From assembly GCA_025656675.1 (NCBI GenBank), contig JAHXHN010000007.1:116115-180114 (forward strand): DNA of 64,000 nucleotides, given 5' to 3'. Under the pieces are notes generated by a model. That model was not told the origin of the DNA and made no database searches. It saw only the letters and a program-made list of their open reading frames with translations. The stretch's first letter is position 1. Each line of letters begins with the position of its first letter. This stretch comes from Candidatus Thiodiazotropha sp. (ex Codakia rugifera) (lineage in GTDB: Bacteria; Pseudomonadota; Gammaproteobacteria; Chromatiales; Chromatiaceae). The position numbers and the translations under genes were made by a program. Positions 27,093-37,200 of this stretch are shown here, one piece after another.

Positions 27093-28004
27093 TTAACCAT
27101 GACTCTGCATCGCCATTTGACTGGTCTGTTTTTCATTTGAAGCATTCTGACTCATCATCTTCGACTGCGCTCTAACCAGACGTGACATAGCTGAAATATC
27201 ACGATCGCTGAGTGAGAATGCCGCATCGACCCAATCATGAGCAATATCCAGCAGCTCCTGTTTCTCCAAGGGTAGGACACGATTGCGCATCTTCAGTACT
27301 GATCGCCTGGTAATACTTGATTTGTTGAGGCGTTTAATGAATGACCTTAGAGCCATTTCACCCTCACCAGGATCTGCAATGACATCGACTATACCCATCT
27401 CATACAGATCCTCAGCGGTATATCCTTCAGCATTAACTATCATCCGTTCCACCAATGCCGGTGAGATACGCCGAGCCAAGAATGAATAGGCTCCCATGCC
27501 AGGAAACATATTGAAAACAACTTCAGGGAATTTAAACATGCTGCCTGCTTCGGCGACGATATAGTCGCTCGAAAGTGCAGCCTCGAATCCTGCACCCAGT
27601 GCAGTACCGGTTACCAGGGAGATAGTCCGGACATTAGCATTGAGATTGATAAAATTGGCATACAACACATCGATGCTAAGCTCCGCATAGCTTTGTAGGG
27701 TCTGCCTGTCACCCGAGGTGATCATATCGACAAAGAACTTCAGATCACCTCCCAGGTTGAATACTCCAGGTACATCAGAACCAAATACTAGAAAATCAAC
27801 ATCACTTTTAACTTCCTTGCTGCTCAGGAAATCGGTCATTTTCAATTGAAATTTGTTAATATCCTTCAGTAAATTATATGAAAAACAAGGTATTGCGCCA
27901 GGATTCATGGCAAATGTAAGGGTCTTGTAGCTCTCATCATAGCGTACATTAAGGGTCTCAAAAGATAGGTCAGATAGTGATTGTGTAGGTACGGCTTTGA
28001 GCAT
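27093..28004 (-). CDS. rpfF: RpfF-type DSF synthase (crotonase family)
   Basis: 303 residues of the enoyl-CoA hydratase fold. The protein reads SDVPGVFNLGGDLKFF (76-91), then LGAGFEAALSSDYIVAE (136-152) and FPEVVFNMFPGMGAYSF (159-175), and ends DRDISAMSRLVRAQSKM. These closely follow Xanthomonas RpfF as I recall it, including its C-terminal RLVRAQS. The two catalytic glutamates of RpfF fall at E141 and E161, the same numbers as in Xanthomonas. It makes a cis-2-unsaturated fatty acid signal from acyl-ACP by dehydration and thioester cleavage. The rpfC-like gene is divergent 392 bases away. Confidence 0.92.
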   Translation of the reverse strand: MLKAVPTQSLSDLSFETLNVRYDESYKTLTFAMNPGAIPCFSYNLLKDINKFQLKMTDFLSSKEVKSDVDFLVFGSDVPGVFNLGGDLKFFVDMITSGDRQTLQSYAELSIDVLYANFINLNANVRTISLVTGTALGAGFEAALSSDYIVAEAGSMFKFPEVVFNMFPGMGAYSFLARRISPALVERMIVNAEGYTAEDLYEMGIVDVIADPGEGEMALRSFIKRLNKSSITRRSVLKMRNRVLPLEKQELLDIAHDWVDAAFSLSDRDISAMSRLVRAQSKMMSQNASNEKQTSQMAMQSHG

Positions 28005-28215
28005 TTTTTCTTCCTCTCGGGGTAGATGTCATATCGTCTGGTGAATCGGATGGTTCGTAACCCAACGTTTTACAGTAACGGTGGTGGTTTTATCTTAGGC
28101 TTTGACGCATCAGGATAAAAACAGCATTTCATAAAATGGTTAAGGACTGTGCAACCGAGACGGTGTGATCGTGAACCATTTCAGGTTCCCGTGGGAAGAA
28201 AAATCCCTTAACCAA

Positions 28216-28229
28216 TTGATCTTGCTCAA
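28216..28229. promoter_or_regulatory. FNR-like box in the rpfF-rpfC intergenic region
   Basis: TTGATCTTGCTCAA matches TTGAT-N4-ATCAA at nine of ten positions. It lies in the 28005-28396 gap between the divergent rpfF and rpfC genes. A weak -10-like TAGTAT is at 28245-28250 on the rpfC side, but the spacing is not ideal for class II activation. A CRP/FNR-family regulator could act here. The rest of the gap shows no gene. Confidence 0.4.
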
Positions 28230-28396
28230 TATATTTTCAGATCATAGTATTTTATGGGAATTATTATCTTATTTTTGGCAAAATTAATTGAGCGAACTGC
28301 CGCTATAGTTCATCTATGCATTCATTTTATTACACGGCTGTTACAATGTGCGGCCAAGCAAAAACAAAAAATCAGTCACATAAGGGTGGATAAGCC

Positions 28397-30952
28397 ATGG
28401 CCGGCGATACACTGAAAGAAGTCTTTAGACTACCCCGACTCACGATCTTGACTCAGGGACTGAGTGATGAGGCTCGCCTTGAATATGAGCAAGGACTCAT
28501 CCGTCTCTTTTTTACATTTATTGTCTTCACTTATCTACTGATATCTGACTTAGTTGACCCCCTAGGCAGCAGCCATTCCACCGCTACGATGTTAGCTGCA
28601 GGTTATGAGATTTTTTCATTTCTGGTTTTGCTCTCATTCATCTTCATGAAGCAAGGTTCACGGTTGCGCAAGATCACGACTATGCTGGGTGATCACAGTA
28701 TGACCTGCCTCGCTATGTATGGTGCAGGTGAAATTGGCGCTCCCTTGTTCACCGTACTCCTCTGGATAACCGTTGGGTATGGCGCACGATTCGGTACCAA
28801 CTACCTCTACCTGGGCATGCTGCTCTCCACCTCAGGATTGCTTATTTTAATCAATGCAACACCGTTTTGGCTTTCCCATCCCGTGGTCGGTTATGGATTG
28901 ATAGTCACCAACATTGTCATTCCGATTTTTGTCTCCAAGATACTTGGGCAATTAGTTGAAGCAAAAGCGACTGCAGAGGGAGCGAACCAGGCTAAGGGAC
29001 GCTTCCTCGCTAATATGAGTCATGAAATGCGTACCCCTTTAACGGGTATCATTGGTATTTCTCAACTACTGATGACAGAGAGCCTCTCACAGGGTGCCGA
29101 TAAAAAGATAAAAACGATCGACTCTTCCGCCAGACACCTTCTCACACTCATCGATGACGTACTTGATTTCTCCAAGATCGATGCCGGTGAGATAAAAATT
29201 GAACATCAAGCATTCGACCTACATGCTCTGGTCACGACCGTCAGCTCTTCCCTCGAACCCATCGCTCGAGAAAAGCATATCAACTTAATGACCCATATCT
29301 CTCCGGAGGTGCCCTTTAATCTGCTTGGCGACCCCCATCGTATTCAACAGGTGCTTAATAACCTGATCGGGAATGCCATAAAATTTACACATCAAGGCTA
29401 TGTGGATATCAGAGTCAATCTCCTTCAATACACTCAAACTTCAACCAATTTAAGATTTGAAGTCATAGATACAGGCATCGGCATACCGGAAGAGGGCCTG
29501 AAATATATTTTTCAGCGCTTCAATCAAATCGATGATTCGATTACCAGGGAATATGGCGGTTCGGGGCTCGGTACGACTATTTCTAAAGAACTGGTCAACT
29601 GCATGGGTGGTGAAATCTATGTGGAAAGCACTTATCGAAAAGGTACTCGGTTCTATTTTGATTTGCCATTGGAAGTCCCGGATTCTTCAATAGAGCAGAG
29701 TTATACAGGACATTCTGCAATCATTTTCACCAATAGCCTCAGCTTCTACAACAAGATCAACCAACCGCTCAAGCTATGGGATATTGATAATGATGCAATC
29801 AGCACAGAGCATGAGCTCATTGAAAGGCTCTCACAAACTGACACCTCCTCGCATCAGCCACCTTTGGTCCTACTGGATGCCAATCACCTCGACGATGATA
29901 TTCAGCAACTGGTAAGCAGGATAAAAAGTTCAACCAACGATCATGCCCACCTCATTCTGATTGACATCATTGGAAGATTTCAATCATTCAACATACCACC
30001 CGATATCGGGTCTATTGTCCAGAACCTGGACAATAGACGACAACTCTATAACGCCATTCATAGCATTTTCCTGGATACTGAGTTGCCGGATGGTGTGCAA
30101 TCAATCGAATCGTGGGAACAACAGCAAGATCAAAATAGACTAAAGATCCTTGTTGCTGAGGATACCTCGGTAAATCGCCTCATTCTAGGAGAGATGTTGA
30201 CCAAAGCTGGCTACGAAGTTGAGCTGTACGAGGATGGTGAGAGTGCATTACAACGATTTGAAGAGGTTGAATTTGATCTCGCCATACTTGATATGCAGAT
30301 GCCTCGTATCGGTGGACTTGATGTTATTCGAGAGTACAAAGCAGGCCTGGGCCTAATCAATGACATCCCGTTTATTGTGCTCACTGCTAATATCTCTAAA
30401 GACGCTGAAATGCAGTGTAAAGAAGCTGGAGCAGATGTCTATCTGCAGAAGCCTATCGATATAAAGGCATTGATTGACCAAATCCAGCGATTGACCGATC
30501 AAGGCAATAAAATTTCAGATCCCTCTCAGGGTACATACAAGGTATCCCGCAAGACTTCGCCTTTCACCTCGAAAAGGCGGGAGTATCTCAATAATGACAC
30601 GCTGGATGAACTGACAAGATTAAGTTCACGGGAAGATTTCTTTGAAGAGTTGGTCAACAATTTCTTAACCGATATATACAGCTGTATCGATCGTATGGAA
30701 ATCGCCCTGGACGAAATGGATATCACTCAAATTACCGATAACGCCCACGCAATAAAAGGGGCTGCTGGTAATATTGGAGCAATCTACCTTCTTGAAAAGG
30801 CAGCAAAGCTAAATCGGTCATCGAGTGAAGATATCAGGCGCAATGGCAACCAGTATTTGAGTGAAATAGCTACTATTATCGATGAAACAAAGATAGCGTT
30901 AGAACAATATATCGAAGCTAACCAAATAGATATCAAACTAATCACTCGTTAG
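28397..30952 (+). CDS. rpfC: RpfC-like hybrid sensor histidine kinase for DSF
   Basis: 851 residues. An N-terminal sensor has an amphipathic lead (13-35, rich in E/R/L) and about five membrane helices (36-183). The HisKA domain has H209 in [10 protein letters not shown]. HATPase_c follows (about 310-440) with [20 protein letters not shown] and GGSGLG. A degenerate receiver-like segment (about 440-570) precedes a true receiver with D632 in [12 protein letters not shown]. The HPt domain has H784 in [10 protein letters not shown]. This is the RpfC plan, with one extra pseudo-receiver. Divergence from rpfF strongly supports DSF sensing. No RpfG (HD-GYP) gene is in the window. Confidence 0.87.
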   Translation: MAGDTLKEVFRLPRLTILTQGLSDEARLEYEQGLIRLFFTFIVFTYLLISDLVDPLGSSHSTATMLAAGYEIFSFLVLLSFIFMKQGSRLRKITTMLGDHSMTCLAMYGAGEIGAPLFTVLLWITVGYGARFGTNYLYLGMLLSTSGLLILINATPFWLSHPVVGYGLIVTNIVIPIFVSKILGQLVEAKATAEGANQAKGRFLANMSHEMRTPLTGIIGISQLLMTESLSQGADKKIKTIDSSARHLLTLIDDVLDFSKIDAGEIKIEHQAFDLHALVTTVSSSLEPIAREKHINLMTHISPEVPFNLLGDPHRIQQVLNNLIGNAIKFTHQGYVDIRVNLLQYTQTSTNLRFEVIDTGIGIPEEGLKYIFQRFNQIDDSITREYGGSGLGTTISKELVNCMGGEIYVESTYRKGTRFYFDLPLEVPDSSIEQSYTGHSAIIFTNSLSFYNKINQPLKLWDIDNDAISTEHELIERLSQTDTSSHQPPLVLLDANHLDDDIQQLVSRIKSSTNDHAHLILIDIIGRFQSFNIPPDIGSIVQNLDNRRQLYNAIHSIFLDTELPDGVQSIESWEQQQDQNRLKILVAEDTSVNRLILGEMLTKAGYEVELYEDGESALQRFEEVEFDLAILDMQMPRIGGLDVIREYKAGLGLINDIPFIVLTANISKDAEMQCKEAGADVYLQKPIDIKALIDQIQRLTDQGNKISDPSQGTYKVSRKTSPFTSKRREYLNNDTLDELTRLSSREDFFEELVNNFLTDIYSCIDRMEIALDEMDITQITDNAHAIKGAAGNIGAIYLLEKAAKLNRSSSEDIRRNGNQYLSEIATIIDETKIALEQYIEANQIDIKLITR

Positions 30953-31000
30953 TGTTCTGGAACTTACCCAGCTCTTGTTGCTCTGACCATCAATAAAAAA

Positions 31001-31585
31001 TTAACTGACCTTACAATCAACATCAGGAAATAGATGTTCACGACATATTTTTACGGTATCTTTCGGTGTCAGCTTTTCACCTGTTAGACCACATTGAAAA
31101 GCACCCTCAACCGATTCATTGAATCGACATGTAATACAGGCTCCGAAGCTTTTCGCTCCTCTCGCTTGTTGCGCGGCTCTCAATACCTCTTTCAGGTCTT
31201 CAGTCAGTTGACCTATTTTAGCTTCTGAGGTGCTTTTCAATGCTTCTATCAGAAATAGTGCAGGTACAACCTTATCCAGGGTTTTACGACCTGCAGCTGT
31301 GGTCTGCAGATGGACTATTCTTCGATCATTTGAGTCAGGCAGTTTTTTTACTAGTCCTCGCTTCTCGAGTACCTTCAAGGTTTGAGAAACGGTACCTTTT
31401 GTCTGACCAAGATACTCACTGACACCCTGTACACTATCTGAATAACGATTGCACTCTCCAAGGTAGTGCAGCGCCTCAAGTTGAACAGGTAACAACCCAT
31501 TCCCCGCACCATGCTCTCGTGCCTCGACACGCAGAAGATTACATAACCGTTCAAGGGTTGTGTGAAGCTGATCAATGCTCATCAT
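31001..31585 (-). CDS. MarR-family regulator with a Cys-rich C-terminal tail
   Basis: The start is ATG at 31585 or the adjacent ATG at 31582 (MSIDQLHTTLERL); upstream codons look untranslated and GGGG lies at a fair distance. About 194 residues. The winged helix-turn-helix covers about 30-105 (VQGVSEYLGQTKGTVSQTLKVLEKRGLVKKL, then the DRRIVHL wing). The tail adds five cysteines: C-I-T-C, then FQCG, KICREH and VDCK. That pattern suggests a metal or Fe-S site able to sense redox state. It is divergent from DUF2024/P460, with palindromes between them. Confidence 0.9.
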   Translation of the reverse strand: MMSIDQLHTTLERLCNLLRVEAREHGAGNGLLPVQLEALHYLGECNRYSDSVQGVSEYLGQTKGTVSQTLKVLEKRGLVKKLPDSNDRRIVHLQTTAAGRKTLDKVVPALFLIEALKSTSEAKIGQLTEDLKEVLRAAQQARGAKSFGACITCRFNESVEGAFQCGLTGEKLTPKDTVKICREHLFPDVDCKVS

Positions 31586-31606
31586 AAGCCCCGCTATTTG
31601 AATTAA

Positions 31607-31619
31607 ATATTGGCAATAT
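31607..31619. promoter_or_regulatory. short palindrome upstream of the marR start
   Basis: ATATTG-G-CAATAT is a perfect 13-base palindrome, 21 bases upstream of the ATG at 31585 (minus strand). It may be an autoregulatory site or overlap the promoter. A/T-rich palindromes of this size also arise by chance. Confidence 0.35.
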
Positions 31620-31634
31620 ATTAGCACCTTATAT

Positions 31635-31706
31635 GTTTCGTGTCGAAACTATATTGACAGAATACACCTAAGGTGCTTAACTGTTTATACTGTTTCGACT
31701 CGATAC
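31635..31706. promoter_or_regulatory. twin palindromic operators between marR and DUF2024
   Basis: GTTTCG-TGT-CGAAAC at 31635-31649 is a perfect palindrome. GTTTCG-ACT-CGATAC at 31692-31706 is a second copy with one change in the arm. They are 57 bases apart. A consensus -35 TTGACA (31654-31659) lies just after copy 1 and a TATACT (31686-31691) just before copy 2, although these two hexamers are too far apart to be one promoter. The arrangement fits binding by the adjacent MarR dimer controlling both directions. Confidence 0.6.
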
Positions 31707-31746
31707 GGTTAGCCGAAGCAACCCATAATTGTAATGGAGGGAAGTA

Positions 31747-32016
31747 ATGAAAATCGATGTTTATGATAGTTACGCACTCATTTCGGATGGTACTCAATTT
31801 CATTTTGATGTCCTTGTACCCGAGGGAGTCATTGGGAAGGCCCAGCAGTATGCAACAGAATGGTTGAAGGAGATTGGCATCTGCGATGCTGATATCACAC
31901 TTGAACAGTGTAGTTTCTGTCACAGCGAATCAGTAACACCGGAAATTGAACAGCAACTCGTGCTTAATGGCTACTTCATCCTGCAGATGGAAGGCTGTCC
32001 CAGCCCTATTTTCTAA
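31747..32016 (+). CDS. DUF2024 family protein
   Basis: 89 residues, cytoplasmic, matching the DUF2024 pattern: an N-terminal KIDVYDSYA, HFDVLVPEG, then C55-S-F-C-H59-S-E followed by GYFILQMEGCP. The C-x-x-C-H is probably a metal site rather than haem because there is no export signal. GGAGGGAAGTA precedes the ATG. Function is unknown. It is the first gene of a two-gene unit with the P460 gene and is divergent from a MarR regulator. Confidence 0.88.
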   Translation: MKIDVYDSYALISDGTQFHFDVLVPEGVIGKAQQYATEWLKEIGICDADITLEQCSFCHSESVTPEIEQQLVLNGYFILQMEGCPSPIF

Positions 32017-32041
32017 TTCCGCCACCTATGGAGAACGAGCA

Positions 32042-32521
32042 ATGAATCCTATGAAAAATAGATCCGTATTGACTGCCATACTGTTGTTATCTGGCTCATC
32101 TTTTGGTGCTGACCTTATCGATTATCCAGATGGTTACCGCCTATGGCCACATGTAAAGTCAATGACTATTCATAAAGGTCACCCATTACAGCATCCCTTT
32201 CTTGGCATTCATCACATCTATGCCAACAATCAAGCTCTAGAGGGATTAAAAAATAACAGATTTGAAGAGGGTGCCATGCTGGTATTCGATCAACTGCAAA
32301 GTAACGATGCCGGTATGGCCTCAGTTGAAGGAAAACGTGTGCTGATAGGTGTTATGGTCAAAGATAACAAGCGCTTCCCCAAGACCAATGGTTGGGGGTA
32401 TGAGGGGTGGTCAGGCGACAGTCGTACGGACCGTCTTGTCACAGACGAAGGTATGTCCTGTCACAGTTGTCATACACAACAAAAGGACCAGGATTATGTA
32501 TTCACTAAATGGCGCGATTAA
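32042..32521 (+). CDS. cytochrome P460 family haem protein
   Basis: The start is ATG at 32042, with GGAGAACG upstream; the longer frame from 31946 overlaps DUF2024 and lacks a signal. 159 residues with a signal peptide cleaved near 22. The mature part has the P460-family run of YPDGYRLWPHVKSMTIHKGHPL, GIHHIYAN, VMVKDNKRF and GWGYEGW. A C-terminal haem c site C140-H-S-C-H144 follows. P460 proteins use a Lys-cross-linked haem c to oxidise hydroxylamine or bind NO. Candidate Lys residues occur at 39, 45 and 107-110. It is in one unit with DUF2024. Confidence 0.87.
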   Translation: MNPMKNRSVLTAILLLSGSSFGADLIDYPDGYRLWPHVKSMTIHKGHPLQHPFLGIHHIYANNQALEGLKNNRFEEGAMLVFDQLQSNDAGMASVEGKRVLIGVMVKDNKRFPKTNGWGYEGWSGDSRTDRLVTDEGMSCHSCHTQQKDQDYVFTKWRD

Positions 32522-32904
32522 TGGGTAGAAATAGTTAACGACAAGACCATAGGAAATGTCCGGGACAAGGATGTCACATGTCAATACAACAGGTAAAATT
32601 AAATCAAATATATGGATGTAGGAGCGACACCTTGGGAATTACAACAAAAATAATTGTCACATCTCATGTATGGGCATCACTGAAATTTTTTGTTTACACT
32701 AACAATTAATACCCAATGTTTGTCAGTGAGTTTGCTCTTCAGAGACAGTACCTCGATCTCATGGTGAATATCAGTCTCAATCTTAGCTTGTTAAGCATAC
32801 TGCCAATACCACTAACTCGAACGTAGGTTATTAATTCAATGATTTGCTGGTGTTGATGGGCTAAAGCTCATACAGTCTTTAAAAGTATTGAGAATGGTGA
32901 ACAG
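32522..32904. other. intergenic region between P460 and the MFS gene
   Basis: About 380 bases. A 43-codon frame beginning at about 32578 is open but lacks a ribosome site and family resemblance. No promoter hexamers or hairpin with T run could be supported. Confidence 0.45.
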
Positions 32905-34086
32905 ATGAGTGCTCAGGCAGAACGGCTGAAAGTATTATCGGGTGGCATAATCAGCCTCGTATTGATGTTGGGCATTGCCCGCTTTGCCTACACTCCGTTA
33001 CTTCCGATTATGCAGGAACAAGCGGGGCTTGGTCTCTCTGAGGGTGGCTGGTTAACGGCTATCAACTATTTGGGCTATCTCTGTGGTGCCATCACAGCAT
33101 CATCTATCAGTGATCTGTCACTCAAAGACCGACTTTACCGTATTGGTTTGGTAGTGGCCGTCATCACGACCTTGGGAATGGGGCTGACTGAAAATATCTG
33201 GCTCTGGTCATTTTTCCGCTTTTTTGCCGGTTTGAGCAGTGCTGCTGGGTTACTCCTGGGTTCGGGACTTATTCTTAATTGGCTTATTCGCCATGGTCAC
33301 CGCAGTGAACTCGGTATACATTTCAGTGGGATCGGCCTGGGTATTGCTTTTGGGGCCATTGCAGTTGAACTGATGAAGCAACACTTCGACTGGCGTGAGC
33401 AGTGGCTGATATTGACCCTGATAGGGGCCATGATTCTGATTCCCGCGTGGGCATGGCTGCCACCCCCGGATAAAACCAGGTTTACCCGCACAGGTCAGGC
33501 AATGATCGATGCACCACCCAGCCAAAAATTTCTCCGGTTGCTTATTGCCGCCTACTTCTGTGCTGGCGCCGGGTATGTGGTCAGTGCCACCTTTATTGTC
33601 GCCATCGTCGATCAATTACCCGGACTTGAAGGCCAGGGATCATGGACTTTTTTTATTCTGGGACTGGCAGCAGCACCTGCCTGTATATTGTGGGATCTTG
33701 TAGCGCGAAAAATGGGTGATATCAATGCCCTCCTTACCGCTTTCGTGTTACAAACCATTGGCATTCTGCTGCCTGTCATCGATTCCAGTCCCACTATGGC
33801 AATTATCGGTGCCGTTCTGTTTGGCGGAACCTTCATCGGTATCGTCAGTCTGGTTCTCACCATGGCTGGACGCTACTACCCTACCCGCCCTGCAAAGATG
33901 ATGGGGAAGATGACTATTTCGTACGGAGTGGCGCAGATCGTGACACCCGCTGTTACAGGGATAATAGCTGAGAGTAGTGGTAGCTATAGCGATGGCCTCT
34001 ACCTGGCTGCAGCGATGATGGCAGTGGGTAGTGCGCTGATAGTGATGCTGAAGTCACTCGAACGTAACGAAGCATTGGCTACGTAA
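32905..34086 (+). CDS. YbfB/YjiJ family MFS transporter
   Basis: 393 residues with twelve predicted membrane helices. It opens with GGIISLVLMLGIARFAYTPLLPIM, the signature start of the YbfB/YjiJ branch, and GGWLTAINYLGYLCGA. The substrate is unknown. It is alone on the plus strand; the RND operon is convergent to it. Confidence 0.92.
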   Translation: MSAQAERLKVLSGGIISLVLMLGIARFAYTPLLPIMQEQAGLGLSEGGWLTAINYLGYLCGAITASSISDLSLKDRLYRIGLVVAVITTLGMGLTENIWLWSFFRFFAGLSSAAGLLLGSGLILNWLIRHGHRSELGIHFSGIGLGIAFGAIAVELMKQHFDWREQWLILTLIGAMILIPAWAWLPPPDKTRFTRTGQAMIDAPPSQKFLRLLIAAYFCAGAGYVVSATFIVAIVDQLPGLEGQGSWTFFILGLAAAPACILWDLVARKMGDINALLTAFVLQTIGILLPVIDSSPTMAIIGAVLFGGTFIGIVSLVLTMAGRYYPTRPAKMMGKMTISYGVAQIVTPAVTGIIAESSGSYSDGLYLAAAMMAVGSALIVMLKSLERNEALAT

Positions 34087-34201
34087 AAAAAACATACTAG
34101 TGAATCACCACATTTAATAGATTGTGCATGTCATATAATCACCTGTAATAAATATGCCAGGGCCTGTTAACACTAAATTTTTAATACAGTGCTGATTATA
34201 G

Positions 34202-37200
34202 TTATGTTACAGGCCCTAGTTCAGAAACCGCAGATGACTCATCAGACTTTTTTACATTCAATAGAACTGAATAGAGTAAAGGTATCACACCGAGTGTCAG
34301 TACCGTCCCTACTGACAGTGCAAACGCCATCATAGAGGCCATGCCATAAAAAAGCGGGTCTTTGTATATGATTAACGGCAGTAATCCTAGTACAGTTGTT
34401 GCAACAGAGAGTAAAATGGGCTGTAAGCGTGACTGCGCTGCTGCAATAATCGCATCATATGGCTCAGTACCGGCATGGCGTTCCTCCTCTATTCGGTCGA
34501 TCATTACAATACCATTGTTGATGATGATTCCTGCCAAAGCCAACAGGCCAAGAATAGTCATGAATCCGAACACTGCCTTCATGGTGAGTAAACCGATTAC
34601 AGCGCCAACAATGATTAAAGGTATAGTCAAAAGAATCACAGTAGCACGTCGAAAAGAGTTGAATTGCCAGACTAGCAGTGCCGCAATCAGCATGAAGGCG
34701 ATAGGCATCCAGGTGGCAAGTTTCTTCTGAGCATCCGAAGAACCCTCAAGTTCCCCACCAAGATCGATTGAATAGTGAACCGGTATAGATTCTGTCAATC
34801 GAGTGATGGCCGGTTTCATCTGTTGATGAATCTCTGCCGCCTTCATTTTGACATGTTTTGCCTGGACAGTGATCGTTCTTTGCTGATCCCTCCGCTTGAT
34901 ACGGCTGTATTGTCCCAAGCCACGTATTTCAGCCACCTGCGCCAAGCTTACACCCTCAGTATTCTGCTCGGAAAAAATGACAAGATCCCACAGATTTCCC
35001 ACTACATCGCGTTCTGCTTCCGATCCCCGGACAATGATTGGAATGACATTGTCACCTTCCCGGTAATCAGAAACGTGTGAACCGTCCATAAAGGCATTCA
35101 TAGCCTGGGCCACATCTGATGAAGTGATATTGGCCCGACGAGCGCGTGCCTGATCGATAATGACTTCTAGCTTGAAAATTGGATTCTCCCAGTCATGCTT
35201 TACATCAATGGTGCCCTCCAGCGCATATAATTCGGTCATGAACTGTTCTGCTGCTTTCTCCAGTATGACTGAATCCTGACCCGATATACGGATTTCAAAC
35301 AATCCTGTTTCACTGGGCCCTAGCCACATGGATTTTACGTGTCCGCGTGCATCCGGATAGTTATTCAGTATATGGTTATGCGTTCGGGTAACCAGTTCTT
35401 TGACTTGGTTACTGTGCTCTAGGCTAACGACTGTGAATGAGCGATGTGAGTCGGGATCGACCGGTGCCAATGCAGAGTAGAAACGAGGGCCGCCCTGGCC
35501 GATATAACTGACGGTGCTGTTGATCTCGGGATTTTTCTGTTTGTCGAGCAACCATTCATTGAGTTTCTGTAACTGATCTGCGACAGCATCCGACTGAGTA
35601 CCTGCTGGAAGGTCGAAATAGATCAAATACTGGTTACGGTCACCCTTTGGAAAGAACTCCTTTGGAACTTGAGCAAATCCAACAACAGCCACTGCCAGAG
35701 TAGCAATAACAAGAATACCGACAATCAAACGATGACCGAGTACCCAGTGTAATGCACTACGGTAGAGATGAAAAAACCGGGTATCGTAATTTAACTCCTT
35801 CGATGAAGCCGGTTTGACCTTCATAAACCAGACCGATGCGAGGGGCACCACAAGCATAGCCAACAACCAGGATCCCACCATCAGGATTGCTGTCACATAA
35901 CTGAGCGAACCGGTATATTCACCGGCAGCACCCACCATCAGCATCAGAGGCATGAATGCAAGAATTGTTGTCAGCGAAGAAGTCAGCAGAGGGATCGTCA
36001 ACGTACGCCCAGTCTCCAGAGCAGCGGCCTTTTTCTCGGTACCACTGTGCATACGAGTCTGAATATCTTGTGCCACGACGATGCCATTATCGACCAGCAT
36101 GCCCAATGCAATTATCATCGAAGCGATGGAGATACGCTGCAGTTCAATACCGAACATCGACATCATCAGCATACCGAATAACATCACCATCGGGACAAAG
36201 GATCCTACAATCAATCCTGTCCGTACGCCTAAAAACAGCATTACAACAACAAGAACAATAATGATCGTTTGGCTAAGGTTGACGACAGCACCATTGACAG
36301 CCTTATCGATTAAATCGGGTTGAAAAGTGGCAAACTGGAGTGAGTAACCAATGGATAGTTGGTTTTCCAAAGCCTTCACCCCTTGCTTAAGGCGATTACC
36401 GAAGGCAACGGCATCTGTGGCATCCAGAACAGAAATACTGAGAATAACGGCTTGTTGACCGTTAAAATAGACTGGATTTTCCAGTGGTGAGACATATTCA
36501 CGCCGAATTTGTGCAATGTCACGTAATTCGAGGCTTTGGTCAGTATTCGGAATTCTGAGTAATAAGGATGAAATCTGTTCGATGTTATTAAAGTTACCTG
36601 TGGGTTCTATGGCAAAGTTTCTACCGGTGATATTGACTGATCCACCCGTAAGCAGAACGTTCTGCTGTTGAAGCGCCTGCTTAATAGCAATTGGTGAGAT
36701 GCCCAGTTCTGCAATTTTGCGATTTTCTAATTCAATGAAGATACGTTCTTCCTGAATACCATAGAGCTCAACGCGCTTGATACCCTGGAGCGTATACAGA
36801 TTGTCTCTGATATCACGTGCTTCTTCACGCATTTCAGCCAACGAAAAGCCATCGCTCAAAAGTGCTACGGTGGCTATCGCTGTCAGGCCAAACTCATCGT
36901 TAATCCATGGACCCTGGGAGCCATCAGGCAGATTGGCTTTAACATCGTTAACCTTATTGCGTAGTTTTTCCCAGACATCAGGAAGATTGTTCACTTCATC
37001 CCTGACTTGAACATGGATAATACTGGTACCCAATTTTGATTCAGAGGTGATAGTATCAACTTCTGCAATTTCCCGGATTTTCTCTTCCAGCGGTCGGGTA
37101 ACCAGATATTCAATGCGCTGAGGTGACATGCCGTAAAATTGCGTGGTTACAATGGCCTCCCTGACCGTAATGGAAGGATCTTCCTGCTTAGGGTAATCGA

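Noticed and set aside
27093..28004. Ordinary beta-oxidation enoyl-CoA hydratase
   Set aside because: RpfF-specific runs and the divergent RpfC-like kinase fit DSF synthase better.
31747..32016. DUF2024 as a c-type cytochrome because of C-S-F-C-H
   Set aside because: There is no signal peptide, so haem c attachment in the periplasm is not expected; the motif is part of the family.
32578..32709. 43-codon frame between the P460 and MFS genes
   Set aside because: No ribosome site and no family resemblance.
34159..34217. Inverted repeat AGGGCCTGT...ACAGGCCCT at the end of the RND gene
   Set aside because: Nine-base arms with a 41-base loop partly inside the coding region; not a credible terminator or site end.
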